A stretch of 64,000 nucleotides of DNA from NCBI RefSeq assembly GCF_003131205.1, contig NZ_QFFY01000005.1:248001-312000 (forward strand), read 5' to 3'. The notes beneath the pieces are model-generated. The model was not told where the DNA came from. It searched no databases and saw nothing but the letters and a program-made list of their open reading frames with translations. Positions 9,366-16,905 of the stretch are shown here, in pieces (the stretch's first letter is position 1; the number at the start of each line of letters is the position of its first letter). Source of the stretch: Occallatibacter savannae (lineage in GTDB: Bacteria > Acidobacteriota > Terriglobia > Terriglobales > Acidobacteriaceae). The position numbers and the translations under genes are program-made.

Positions 9366-10145
9366 ATGAAAGCTCCTTCAAGCGCTTCTGGCGCCAATCC
9401 GGCTTCAAGGAGGAAGCGGTTGCTCCGGGAAAATCTTCGAATTGCCAGAAAAATGGCGCTCTTCTCCTTCCGAGCCACCGACCTTCTCACCTTGATGACA
9501 AACGAATTTGAGTTCTCTCTGAAAGCCGGGGAACTCCAGGTCATCGACGGCAACTGGTACGTAACCCACATCGGACTCTTGCGCCTCGCGCGTCGGAAGA
9601 GATGCCGGGGCATACAGGTTGAAGCCGTCGACTCGCTATGCGATTCGTCAGCAAATCGGTTCGTCTTGAAGGCAACGGTATTCCCGTCAAAGGATTCATC
9701 GGGCTTTGTGGGCTACGGCGACGCCGATCCCTCCAATGTTTCCTCGGTGGTTCGCGGCGCTGAGATGCGCGTGGCCGAGACTCGAGCGGTAAATCGGGCA
9801 CTGCGCAAGGCGTACGGTATCGGTGTCTGCTCGGTCGAGGAGATCGGAGCAACTCCGAATGGGAGTGAGAAGTTTCCTCCACAAAACTCAAACGGGAACG
9901 GGCATCATGCCGGGGCCAAGGTCCGCGACCGGTTGTGCCAGATCATCCGCCAGCACAAGCTCGACCCCGAACTGGTCAAGGCCTACGCGGTCGACTTCTG
10001 CGGTACGAAGTCGCTCAAAGAAGCCAATCGGGAACAGGTCGAGAACTTTGTCCAGCAATTGGCCGACTCCGCGGCAAAAGACCGCAGCGCGCTGCTCTGT
10101 CAGCTGAATAGTTACGCGCAACCGCGCGAGGACGGTGCCGCATGA
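9366..10145 (+). CDS. Rad52-like single-strand annealing protein (putative)
   Basis: A 259-residue protein. The core (about residues 60-161) has WYVTHIGLLRLA, a beta region VLKATVFPS, then GFVGYGDADPSNV and the helix RGAEMRVAETRAVNRALRK followed by YGIG. This layout (strand-rich core, GxGDA, then a helix with KGAxxxAxxRAxxxxFG spacing) resembles the Rad52/22 family of annealing proteins used by phages. A linker PPQNSNGNGHH leads to a helical C-terminal domain (180-259). SD AGAGGA precedes the ATG. Its stop overlaps the next gene (ATGA), which encodes a DUF669-like protein, and a nuclease follows: the arrangement of an annealase, ssDNA-binding protein and exonuclease module. Family assignment is by eye and should be verified. 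Confidence 0.55.
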   Translation: MKAPSSASGANPASRRKRLLRENLRIARKMALFSFRATDLLTLMTNEFEFSLKAGELQVIDGNWYVTHIGLLRLARRKRCRGIQVEAVDSLCDSSANRFVLKATVFPSKDSSGFVGYGDADPSNVSSVVRGAEMRVAETRAVNRALRKAYGIGVCSVEEIGATPNGSEKFPPQNSNGNGHHAGAKVRDRLCQIIRQHKLDPELVKAYAVDFCGTKSLKEANREQVENFVQQLADSAAKDRSALLCQLNSYAQPREDGAA

Positions 10146-10579
10146 AACGCAAGATCTCCGGTTTGGCTGAGACGGCTCGCGATACTGATCCCCAGATTCC
10201 CGATGGTGTCTATCTTGTACGAGTCGCGGGCGCCCGATTCCGCTGGCATGCCCAAAAGGCGTTTTATATTCTTCGTTTTTCCATACTGGAGCCCCTCACG
10301 ATGGCCGATCATCCCATTGTCGGACGGCTCTACTGCACTGAGAAAGCAATGTGGAAACTGGGCTGGTTCCTCCGGGACTTTCTCTACGACCCGGAACTGC
10401 TGGCGCACGAACAGATCGATGAGAAGGCGTTAGTTGGACTTGGCGGCGTGATCAAGATAAGCCACACCGTAGTTAACGGGATCTCGCTGACCGACTTAGA
10501 GGGCTTTGCCCCGGCGAGCGAGTGGGAAGAGCTGGGCGCAAATCCGTTATCGAGTTCGAACCTCGAGGCAGTCTCATGA
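10142..10579 (+). CDS. DUF669-like putative ssDNA-binding protein
   Basis: A 145-residue protein starting in a four-base overlap with the annealase-like gene. The pattern IPDGVYLVRVAGARF, AFYILRFSILEP, VGRLYCTEKAMWKLGWFLRDF matches the phage DUF669 style: an opening beta hairpin, a strand and then a helix with the 'LxxTEKAxWxLxxFL' run. DUF669 proteins are small and commonly sit beside recombination genes in phages, so single-strand DNA binding or support of recombination is inferred. Its stop overlaps the ATG of the downstream nuclease gene. No cysteine pair or enzyme motif is seen. Confidence 0.55.
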   Translation: MKRKISGLAETARDTDPQIPDGVYLVRVAGARFRWHAQKAFYILRFSILEPLTMADHPIVGRLYCTEKAMWKLGWFLRDFLYDPELLAHEQIDEKALVGLGGVIKISHTVVNGISLTDLEGFAPASEWEELGANPLSSSNLEAVS

Positions 10580-11376
10580 CGTACTCCTATACCCAGATAA
10601 GCCAATATCTGAGCTGCCCGCGTCGCTACCGGCATCGCTACCTCGACGGTTGGCAAGAGAAGGACACCCGTGCTGCCATGCTCTTCGGTCGAGCCTTCGA
10701 ACAGGCCATTGCGGCTCTGTTTCGTCAGGAAGATCCAGCAGTCGTTTTGTACGAGCAGTGGAGCCAGTCGAAGGATGCGGGCCTGAGCTACTCCGCGAAC
10801 GATACCTGGGACGGCATGTTGCAGCAAGGCATTCAGTTGCTCGAGCGCTTTGTTCAGGACGGCCGGGTTCGGATTCCGCATCCTCGTCTCGATCAGCAAG
10901 TCCAGTTCCGGCGGGTGCTCGGCCCCGGAAATGACTTCGTCGCCTACGTCGACGCGATCGGTGAGCTCGATGGCACGAGATGTGTTCTCGAATGGAAGAC
11001 CAGTTCAGCGCGGTATCCGGAAGAGCCGGCCGGCATCTGCTCGCTCGATCCGCAGCTGGTCTGCTACTCGTGGATGACCGGGATCAACGAAGTCGCTCAG
11101 GTCGTCTTCGTGCGCAAGCGGCAGGTGGAGGTTCAGTACCTGAGAGCCACGATCTCTGAACAACATCAGCGGGAGTTTGCAAGCCTTGTCCAGAACACCG
11201 TCCTGCGGATCGAGTCCGGACTGTTCTTGCCGCACAGTGGGATCCGCTTTCCGCAAAATCCGTGCACAACCTGCCCCTTCATCGGGCTTTGCCTCGACCA
11301 GTCCGAGCTGGTCGAAACCGCACTGGTGCATAAACCTGGAGTGGACCTTGGTATGTTTGACGAACTTGCTTTCTAA
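10576..11376 (+). CDS. RecB/Cas4-type PD-(D/E)XK nuclease with Fe-S cysteines
   Basis: The ATG at 10576 overlaps the previous stop (ATGA) and has GAGG upstream; the product is 266 residues. YTQISQYLSCPRRYRHRY at 4-21 is the N-terminal signature of RecB/AddB/Cas4 nucleases. The active site is visible: Asp126 (VDAIGEL), Glu139-x-Lys141 (LEWKTS) and the QxxxY motif Gln160/Tyr164 (DPQLVCY). Four cysteines, Cys14 and Cys230, Cys233, Cys239 (CTTCPFIGLC), have the spacing of the 4Fe-4S cluster of Cas4 and AddB. The expected activity is 5'-3' or single-strand exonuclease. No CRISPR genes are present, so a recombination role with the two upstream proteins is more likely than adaptation. Confidence 0.85.
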   Translation: MTYSYTQISQYLSCPRRYRHRYLDGWQEKDTRAAMLFGRAFEQAIAALFRQEDPAVVLYEQWSQSKDAGLSYSANDTWDGMLQQGIQLLERFVQDGRVRIPHPRLDQQVQFRRVLGPGNDFVAYVDAIGELDGTRCVLEWKTSSARYPEEPAGICSLDPQLVCYSWMTGINEVAQVVFVRKRQVEVQYLRATISEQHQREFASLVQNTVLRIESGLFLPHSGIRFPQNPCTTCPFIGLCLDQSELVETALVHKPGVDLGMFDELAF

Positions 11377-11380
11377 GCCG

Positions 11381-12232
11381 ATGCCGATGACGCCCAAACT
11401 CAATCCGAAGCGTGCGCTCTTTGTCCTGACCAAGATTGACGAAATCCTTGCCTGGGAGAAGCAGAAAGAACAGGAGCACGACACGCGTTTCGTGGATCTG
11501 GGTAGGTATCTTTGCGAGGTCCGTGCGGGACAGTATTGGAGGCTCGAGAACTTGGGGTCTTTCGATGAATTCCTGCAAAGACGCTTTCCCGATTCCCGCC
11601 GCACCGCCTACTACCTAATGTCCATTCACGAACAACTGCCGCCCCACGTTCGGAAGGACTTGAAACAAGTCGGCTGGACGAAGGCTGCAGAACTAACGAA
11701 GGTTGCGCGCTCGGATGGAAAGCACTTCGATTGTGCAGCATGGATGCACAAGGCTCGCACGCTGCCGCGAGATCAATTCAAGCGTCAGGTTGATCAGCAC
11801 CTCACCGGCAAGGCCAGCGAGCCGACCGAAATCATCTACTTCAAGTTCTACAAAAGCCAGGTTCCGGTCATTGAGCAGGCTATTGAGACGGCGGCTTTGA
11901 TGCTCGGTTCGGACAAATCCCGCGGTTATTGTCTGGAGATGATCTGCGCGGATTTCCTTGCGGGTGCGAACCTCGAAGGCGGAGATCCCGATGTGCTTCT
12001 GCTCTCCATGTTCCGGTTCTTCCGGTTCTTGCGCGGCGAACAGCGGCAGGCATTTATTGAACAGATTACGGAGAATGCGCATGAACCCGATTCCGCTGAA
12101 GAATCCACGCCTCCGCCTCGATCCCCAAGCGTACGAAGACCTGCGCCACCGAGTGTTGCGCCGGGACAGGTGGAGGTGCCAGAGTTGCGGCGCGCTCTCG
12201 CATCTCGAGGTACATCATCGGGAGCTGCGTAG
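11381..12232 (+). CDS. Island protein of unknown function, helical
   Basis: From the ATG at 11381, four bases after the nuclease stop, the product is 283 residues. The N-terminal half is helical and basic: RALFVLTKIDEILAW, then FDEFLQRRFPDSRRTAYYLM and GWTKAAELTKVARS, which could be a DNA-binding helical region. A second domain (about 145-225) has IIYFKFYKSQVPVIEQAIE and ends in SMFRFFRFLRGEQRQAF. The last 50 residues are Pro/Ser/Arg-rich and are encoded antiphase over the start of the HNH gene, so they may be a late read-through extension. No family was recognised; a regulatory or DNA-processing role is suggested only by the operon. Confidence 0.6.
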   Translation: MPMTPKLNPKRALFVLTKIDEILAWEKQKEQEHDTRFVDLGRYLCEVRAGQYWRLENLGSFDEFLQRRFPDSRRTAYYLMSIHEQLPPHVRKDLKQVGWTKAAELTKVARSDGKHFDCAAWMHKARTLPRDQFKRQVDQHLTGKASEPTEIIYFKFYKSQVPVIEQAIETAALMLGSDKSRGYCLEMICADFLAGANLEGGDPDVLLLSMFRFFRFLRGEQRQAFIEQITENAHEPDSAEESTPPPRSPSVRRPAPPSVAPGQVEVPELRRALASRGTSSGAA

Positions 12233-12311
12233 CCACTCTGGAGATGACGCCGAGGAAAACCTCATCACGTTGTGTCATGAATGCCACGCTAGGATGCACG
12301 GGAGAGCCTGA
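12081..12311 (+). CDS. Small HNH endonuclease
   Basis: A 76-residue HNH protein. The motif is complete: CQSC (Cys33/36), EVHH (His45/46), Asn60, and CHEC (Cys65/68) followed by His73, preceded by the usual LRHRVLRRDRWRC. The ATG at 12081 lies six bases after GGAG. Its first 152 bases overlap the 3' end of the upstream gene in another reading frame. HNH proteins of this size nick or cut DNA in phage packaging, restriction and homing contexts; with no terminase nearby, a nuclease for the recombination module is the simplest reading. Confidence 0.8.
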   Translation: MNPIPLKNPRLRLDPQAYEDLRHRVLRRDRWRCQSCGALSHLEVHHRELRSHSGDDAEENLITLCHECHARMHGRA

Positions 12312-12334
12312 TGAGACAGATCTGTCTTCGAGCC

Positions 12335-13687
12335 TCACGCCGCTTCTTCATCTTCAGAGGCTTCGGGTGTGAAGCCTGCGCGGTTACTGTGGGCGGAGCT
12401 GTGGACCATCGTCTCGCGCAACACGTCAAGAGCGCGGAGGAGATCGGCTCCTTCAATTTCGTTGTTGCGCTCGTCGGCGAACTGCGCTGAGAGCACCACG
12501 GCTTCCCGCAATTGGGCGAACGAGAACCCCTTCGAATTTGCGACAGCGTCACCGAGAGCCTGGTAATCAAGGCTGAGGTTCATTTTCAGGAAGAACTGTT
12601 CTCTCAGACTGCGGTGCGGGTTGCCGAAGCGAACTACTCTGTCAAAGCGGCCGGGGCGTCGCAGAATCGCCGGATCGAGAGCGGCAGGCTCGTTCGCGGT
12701 CGCCACAACAACCAGACCCTCGCCTGTGGCAACGCCATCAAGCGCATTGAGCAGAGACTGCAGGCTGATCGGGCATTTCGACTCGCCGGTACGTGGGAAG
12801 GCGCGATCGAGATCTTCGAAGATGACGAGTGCGGGGCGCTGGCTGAGAGCGTCTTCAAAGAGTTCTTGCAGATCGGCATCGGTCACGTGCGGCACGAACA
12901 GACTCATCGTAAAGGCGCTCAGGCCACGGCTCGTCATCATGGCTCTAATCGCCGTCGACTTGCCATTGCCGGGTGGCCCGTGTAGGAGGTAACCGCGGCG
13001 GAAGGGCAGATGCCGTTCGCGGAAGAAGGCCTCTCTGCCCCAGAAACTCTCGAAGTCTTTCTGCAACAACGAGCGCACGGATTCGTTAAGGACAAGGTCC
13101 TCCCAATCGCAAGGGATGATCTTGCGCGGCTCGGAACGAAGGGGAGTCAGGGTAGGAGTGGTGTCGCGTGCATCGAGCAGCTCTAACAATCGGATTACGT
13201 GTTCGAGCGAGCGTCTGCTGACGATCAGCAGCCTGGCCTCGGTTTCGGCATTGGCATCGGGGCCGGGCTGATAGAAGAGGTTGAGTGCCACGATCGGATC
13301 GGGTATCGAACGAAGGGAGAGACAGACAGGCACGTCTTGCCACTCTACTCGCGAGCGTACCGGTTTCGGGTCAGAGCCAAATACAGCGTCAAAGCGAAGC
13401 TGAGTTGGACGCTTGCTGTAGCCAAGCACTGGGGGCAATGCCGACGGAATCTGCGCGCCAACGAGAAACGTCTTCAGGCGTCGAGTGATTCTGGAAGCTC
13501 CCGCGCGGCTCTGCTCGACACCGAGAACGGTTTCGACAGCAATTTGGGCGACGTTATGCTTGATCTCAAGAATCACGGCATCGGACAGACGGCAGCCGAT
13601 CTGCGACTCGATCCACGGGCCCCAGGCTTCGACGGCATCTCGAATGAGCGTGGGTCGAACAGCGAAATTGTGAAGTTGGTAGTTCAT
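12335..13687 (-). CDS. AAA+ ATPase, BCS1/CDC48-like
   Basis: A 450-residue protein. The N-terminal 190 residues are unassigned (MNYQLHNFAVRPTLIRDAVE). The AAA+ core has Walker A GPPGNGKST (237-245), Walker B LVIFEDLD (Asp292/Asp294 region), sensor 1 VVATAN (Asn332) and the arginine finger motif ILRRPGRFDR (341-350), followed by a lid and an acidic tail (EASEDEEAA). This is a classic protein-remodelling AAA of the BCS1/FtsH/CDC48 clade rather than a DNA helicase. It is encoded on the minus strand, 44 bp after a 67-residue protein gene with a good SD, so the two probably form a unit; the small protein could be substrate or adaptor. Confidence 0.88.
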   Translation of the reverse strand: MNYQLHNFAVRPTLIRDAVEAWGPWIESQIGCRLSDAVILEIKHNVAQIAVETVLGVEQSRAGASRITRRLKTFLVGAQIPSALPPVLGYSKRPTQLRFDAVFGSDPKPVRSRVEWQDVPVCLSLRSIPDPIVALNLFYQPGPDANAETEARLLIVSRRSLEHVIRLLELLDARDTTPTLTPLRSEPRKIIPCDWEDLVLNESVRSLLQKDFESFWGREAFFRERHLPFRRGYLLHGPPGNGKSTAIRAMMTSRGLSAFTMSLFVPHVTDADLQELFEDALSQRPALVIFEDLDRAFPRTGESKCPISLQSLLNALDGVATGEGLVVVATANEPAALDPAILRRPGRFDRVVRFGNPHRSLREQFFLKMNLSLDYQALGDAVANSKGFSFAQLREAVVLSAQFADERNNEIEGADLLRALDVLRETMVHSSAHSNRAGFTPEASEDEEAA

Positions 13688-13731
13688 TGGATCGTCTCGC
13701 TTTCTTGATGAGTGGCGCTAAGCAGCATCCC

Positions 13732-13935
13732 CTAGTTGCGAAGCAGCAGGCCGGCATCATCGGTGTTCCTGCTCACCAGTTGGCCCTCGCCGTTGCGTGT
13801 GTTGCCAAACGTGCTGCTTGTACGTCCAAGAATCCTGCCGTCCCGGTCACGAGCGACGACGTCGCCGTTGTCAAACTGTGTCTCGTTGGCAATGATCTGG
13901 TTCTGGCCATCCCGGATGAATTGTGTCTTGAGCAT
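13732..13935 (-). CDS. 67-residue conserved-looking small protein
   Basis: The ATG at 13935 has AGGAGA upstream at good spacing. The sequence (MLKTQFIRDGQNQIIANE, then NGDVVARDRDGRILG, FGNTRNGEGQLVSRN, DAGLLLRN) is a regular succession of short beta hairpins with turns RDG, NGD, RDRDG and NGEG. This regularity and the SD argue for a real gene. No function is known to me. It directly precedes the AAA+ ATPase gene on the same strand (44 bp gap). Confidence 0.7.
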   Translation of the reverse strand: MLKTQFIRDGQNQIIANETQFDNGDVVARDRDGRILGRTSSTFGNTRNGEGQLVSRNTDDAGLLLRN

Positions 13936-14683
13936 TGAAAGATCTCTCCTGATCTACTCTTGGTCGGAACCAAGTTCAAAATGGAGTGAAGCCAAACATC
14001 GTTTGGATACCTCTCTCTTTCTCTCTCGCACGTCATTAAACCTGGAGAGGGGAAAAAGGAAGTCCTCTGCATGAATCTTTGGGTCTAAGCGCACCGAAAT
14101 GGAGCCGAGCGAATCAGAAGCCGGCTGGGGGCGAAGGACGACTTGCGACCTCATCTAGTCATGAGCGACTGGACCTTGAATAGAAACCCCAACGACATAC
14201 ACGAAAGACAATTCGCGCTACTTCTCTGACCTCGTGTTCAAGGGGCGCTTTTGGGTTTTGGTGCCAGGGCAGGTCCCCCTTGCAGCAGCGTGTTTTGGGG
14301 CGGGCGATCCACCGAGACTGTATCCAATGCAAGGCAGTTGCCGGCCGGAGATCTCTTCGGAGCCTCCGGTGGTGAGGTGGAGAATCCCTCGACTACGTAG
14401 AAGGCGAGCTCTGCTCTCGCCTGGATTGCCCGCACAAGTCCCAAGGCCGCACCTGCGTCGATCAATTTAAGGATGGCCAGCCCTGGCCAGGCAAAAAAAA
14501 TCGAGAAGTTAGGGGGGAAATTTCCGGTTTGCGGCGTATTTGCCACTGTGACGAGGTTATGAGACGACGGCTTACATCTGGCGCCTCACGGAACCGAGTC
14601 CCAAATCCGACTTTCCCGGTGAAGTACGAGAAACACTGTCCGGCGCTGGTGCAATCGGATATCTCAACACAAGGAGCCAATCA
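13936..14683. other. Long intergenic region inside the island
   Basis: About 750 bp between divergent genes. It must hold the promoter of the small-protein/AAA+ pair and that of the 14684 gene. It contains a CT-rich microsatellite-like tract (about 14010-14032), an eight-A run near 14490 and a G6 run near 14511. A minus-strand frame at 14238-14546 (MANTPQTGNFPPNFSIFF...) has a plausible amphipathic start but no clear SD; it is a weak candidate gene. No tRNA or structured RNA family was recognised. Confidence 0.35.
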
Positions 14684-15013
14684 ATGGCTAAGACCGTTTC
14701 AGAGAACTCCCGCGATCCTTTCAGCGATGCAGATCGCCTCATCGTATACGCGCCGCCCACCCCGGTGCCGTTCGATCCAGACAAGCAGAACGGGATCAAA
14801 CTCCTTGCGGAGTGGATCGCAAAGCACGACGTGGATACTGACCTGACCACCTCGATCCGCGAACAGGAAACGCTGAGGGCGGCATACCGTATTCTGCGCC
14901 GTCTTGCTGGCCATCCTGAAGTGCCGGTGGTCTGCGTGCAAGCTCATGACGCCTCACAGAATATCCATCGGATCTTGTTTGAGCTTTGCGCCTCTCTCTC
15001 CTGGAGAGACTAA
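14684..15013 (+). CDS. Island protein of unknown function, 109 residues
   Basis: The ATG at 14684 follows AAGGAG at ideal spacing. The product is acidic and helical: MAKTVSENSRDPF, then GIKLLAEWIAKHDVD, REQETLRAAYRILRRLAGH and SQNIHRILFELCASLSW. No family was recognised, and no membrane segment or catalytic motif is visible. It lies upstream of the 378-residue protein on the same strand, about 210 bp away, and probably shares a transcript with it. Confidence 0.6.
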   Translation: MAKTVSENSRDPFSDADRLIVYAPPTPVPFDPDKQNGIKLLAEWIAKHDVDTDLTTSIREQETLRAAYRILRRLAGHPEVPVVCVQAHDASQNIHRILFELCASLSWRD

Positions 15014-15195
15014 CCCGTCGCCGTCTCAGGCGCAATTTACTGCACCTGGGGCGGTACGACCCGCTCTTGAAGTACTTCGGCCGCTACGATCTAGTGTTCG
15101 GCATCACCGACTACCTCCAACGAGCACGAAATTCTGTGTTCTTGCACAAACCAACTTCCAGGTTCCTATGCAGGAGAGGAAGTGCGCAGCGATAG
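14986..15195 (+). CDS. Possible small basic protein
   Basis: A 69-residue open frame with a TTG start that overlaps the end of the previous gene by 28 bases. The central part (LRRNLLHLGRYDPLLKYFGR, then GITDYLQRARNSVFL) looks protein-like, with an Arg/Leu/Tyr pattern, and it fills the gap before the next SD. It lacks an ATG and a clear SD, so it may be spurious or the remnant of a longer protein. Confidence 0.25.
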   Translation: MRLSLLERLTRRRLRRNLLHLGRYDPLLKYFGRYDLVFGITDYLQRARNSVFLHKPTSRFLCRRGSAQR

Positions 15196-15223
15196 GCCAC
15201 TTCCTCCCCGCAAAGGAGGGACA

Positions 15224-16360
15224 ATGCCCAGCATCCTCGATGAGAAGCTCTCCGCCCCGGTGCTCGCCACCGAGGACGCCACGCCAACGCCGGCCAAAGA
15301 ACGCCCACGTGCGGCAAGCACGGCGGCTGAGATATTCAACTGGACCAAAGCGCTCCTCTTATCGCAAACACATCTGTCAGAAGAGGAAGCCGAGCTAGTC
15401 ACCTTCTGGATGATGTCAACCTGGTCTCAAGACGCTCTCAAGGTGCTTCCTTGCCTGGTGATCAACGGCCCCGCCCACCAGGCAATGCGGGTCATGCAGG
15501 TGCTGAACAACCTCTGCTATGTGCCGGTGCTGGTACCAGGCTTTCGGCGCGGCGACCTTGAAGCACTTCGCTGCTGCATGACGTTTCTGATTCTCGAGCC
15601 GAGCTTGAGCAGGCGGACTGCCGATCTGCTAAGCGCTCTAACGGAGCCGTCGTCGCGGGTCGTGGCCGGCTCCAGTTTTCTTTATTGCTCCAGAGCCATC
15701 GCCGTCTACGCCGGCGAGGATCCGGAAACTCCTGAAATCTGGAACTGCCTCCACATTCACATGAGCAGGAGCAGTCGAAATTTCACCTCTCCCTCAACGA
15801 CGGTACAGGCCATTATGGAGCGGCTGCCCGGCCATTTGAATGAGTATCGTGAGAGGAATCTGGAAGTTGTCAAGAACTCCGCCTGGAGACCTTCGGGCCT
15901 GCGTGCGGAGATTGAGGCGGTTGCTACCGAACTTGGCAGGTGCATCGTTGATGCGCCCGAGCTTCGGGAGAAACTGGTGACCTTGCTGAAGGCTCACGAC
16001 GAACAGCGTCTCTCCGATCTTTCCAGCAGCACCGACGCCGTGCTGCTGGAGGCGGTCCTCGCGCTCATCCACAAGGGCAAATCCCAATCCTTCGCGCGTG
16101 AGATCGCCGAGGAGTTCAATCGCATGCAGAAAACCTACGGCGAGCGCCTCAGCTACACCCCGGAAAAAGTCGGCCATACCTTGAAGAAGCTTGGCCTCTT
16201 CACACGCCGGCTCGGAAGAGAAGGCAGAGGGCTCGTGATGGACCTTGCGACCATCAAGCGCGTCCATGAACTCGCGCGCATGCATGGAGGTGCAAGTCTA
16301 GATCTCAGCGAAGGAAGCCTGCACTGCCCGCAATGCAATGAAAGTGCAAGGATTATGTAG
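15224..16360 (+). CDS. Island protein with degenerate P-loop-like segment, 378 residues
   Basis: The ATG at 15224 has a perfect AAGGAGG. After a Pro/Ala-rich N-terminus, residues about 60-170 read LVTFWMMSTWSQDAL, CLVINGPAHQAMRVMQVL (the place of a P-loop, but without GKS/T) and FLILEPSLSRRTADLL (a Walker B-like strand). This arrangement recalls primase-helicase or DnaB-like ATPases of mobile elements that lost nucleotide binding. The C-terminal part (RMQKTYGERLSYTPEKVGH, TLKKLGLFTRRLGREGRG) looks like a winged-helix DNA-binding domain, and the tail has CPQC. It is the last gene of the island; function is unknown. Confidence 0.6.
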   Translation: MPSILDEKLSAPVLATEDATPTPAKERPRAASTAAEIFNWTKALLLSQTHLSEEEAELVTFWMMSTWSQDALKVLPCLVINGPAHQAMRVMQVLNNLCYVPVLVPGFRRGDLEALRCCMTFLILEPSLSRRTADLLSALTEPSSRVVAGSSFLYCSRAIAVYAGEDPETPEIWNCLHIHMSRSSRNFTSPSTTVQAIMERLPGHLNEYRERNLEVVKNSAWRPSGLRAEIEAVATELGRCIVDAPELREKLVTLLKAHDEQRLSDLSSSTDAVLLEAVLALIHKGKSQSFAREIAEEFNRMQKTYGERLSYTPEKVGHTLKKLGLFTRRLGREGRGLVMDLATIKRVHELARMHGGASLDLSEGSLHCPQCNESARIM

Positions 16361-16441
16361 GTTATGCAGGTTATGCACGATTTCTGAAGTAGGCCCTGAG
16401 CCTATTCGATTGCGCTTTTCACTCTGCGCGCGGAGCCGCCT

Positions 16442-16888
16442 TTACGCGATTCCGAGTAGGCGGTTGACGAAGCCGACCACGTACTTCCATGCGAGATAGT
16501 AGGCAGTCATTCCGACGCCCAGGAACAGAGCGATCAGAGCGTAGGGTACGGTGACCGCGCTGAACCATGTTACCGACGCTGTTCCGAGGGTCAGTACGCC
16601 GCCATGAATGCCGATAGCTGCTCCGACCGGAATCATGAGGGGCGGGAGCAAGGCACCGTGCGCTCCAAGCGCAAGGTGGGTTCGCTCGCGTGAAAGCTGC
16701 CAGAGGATGTTCCAGAGGCCCCATAGGGCGGGAACAAGAGCCATCGGAAAGATGAGTCCGCGTTCGATGGGGAAGGAGACCTGCATGCCAACCCGAAGCA
16801 CGAGGAAGGCTGTGAGCAGCAACGGCAGAACCAGCGTGGGAACGAGTGTTCCTGCCATGAAGGCCCGGAGGTAAGGATGGGTGTTCAT
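16442..16888 (-). CDS. Small integral membrane protein
   Basis: From the ATG at 16888 (preceded by GAGGAT) the product is 148 residues with four hydrophobic segments: TLVPTLVLPLLLTAFLV, GLIFPMALVPALWGLW, LPPLMIPVGAAIGIHGG and YALIALFLGVGMTAYYLAW. No family was recognised. It is the third gene of a minus-strand operon behind an ECF sigma factor and a small single-span protein, so a role in sensing or as a target of the sigma factor is inferred from position only. Confidence 0.7.
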   Translation of the reverse strand: MNTHPYLRAFMAGTLVPTLVLPLLLTAFLVLRVGMQVSFPIERGLIFPMALVPALWGLWNILWQLSRERTHLALGAHGALLPPLMIPVGAAIGIHGGVLTLGTASVTWFSAVTVPYALIALFLGVGMTAYYLAWKYVVGFVNRLLGIA

Positions 16889-16905
16889 TGTGATCCTCGC
16901 TTGCG

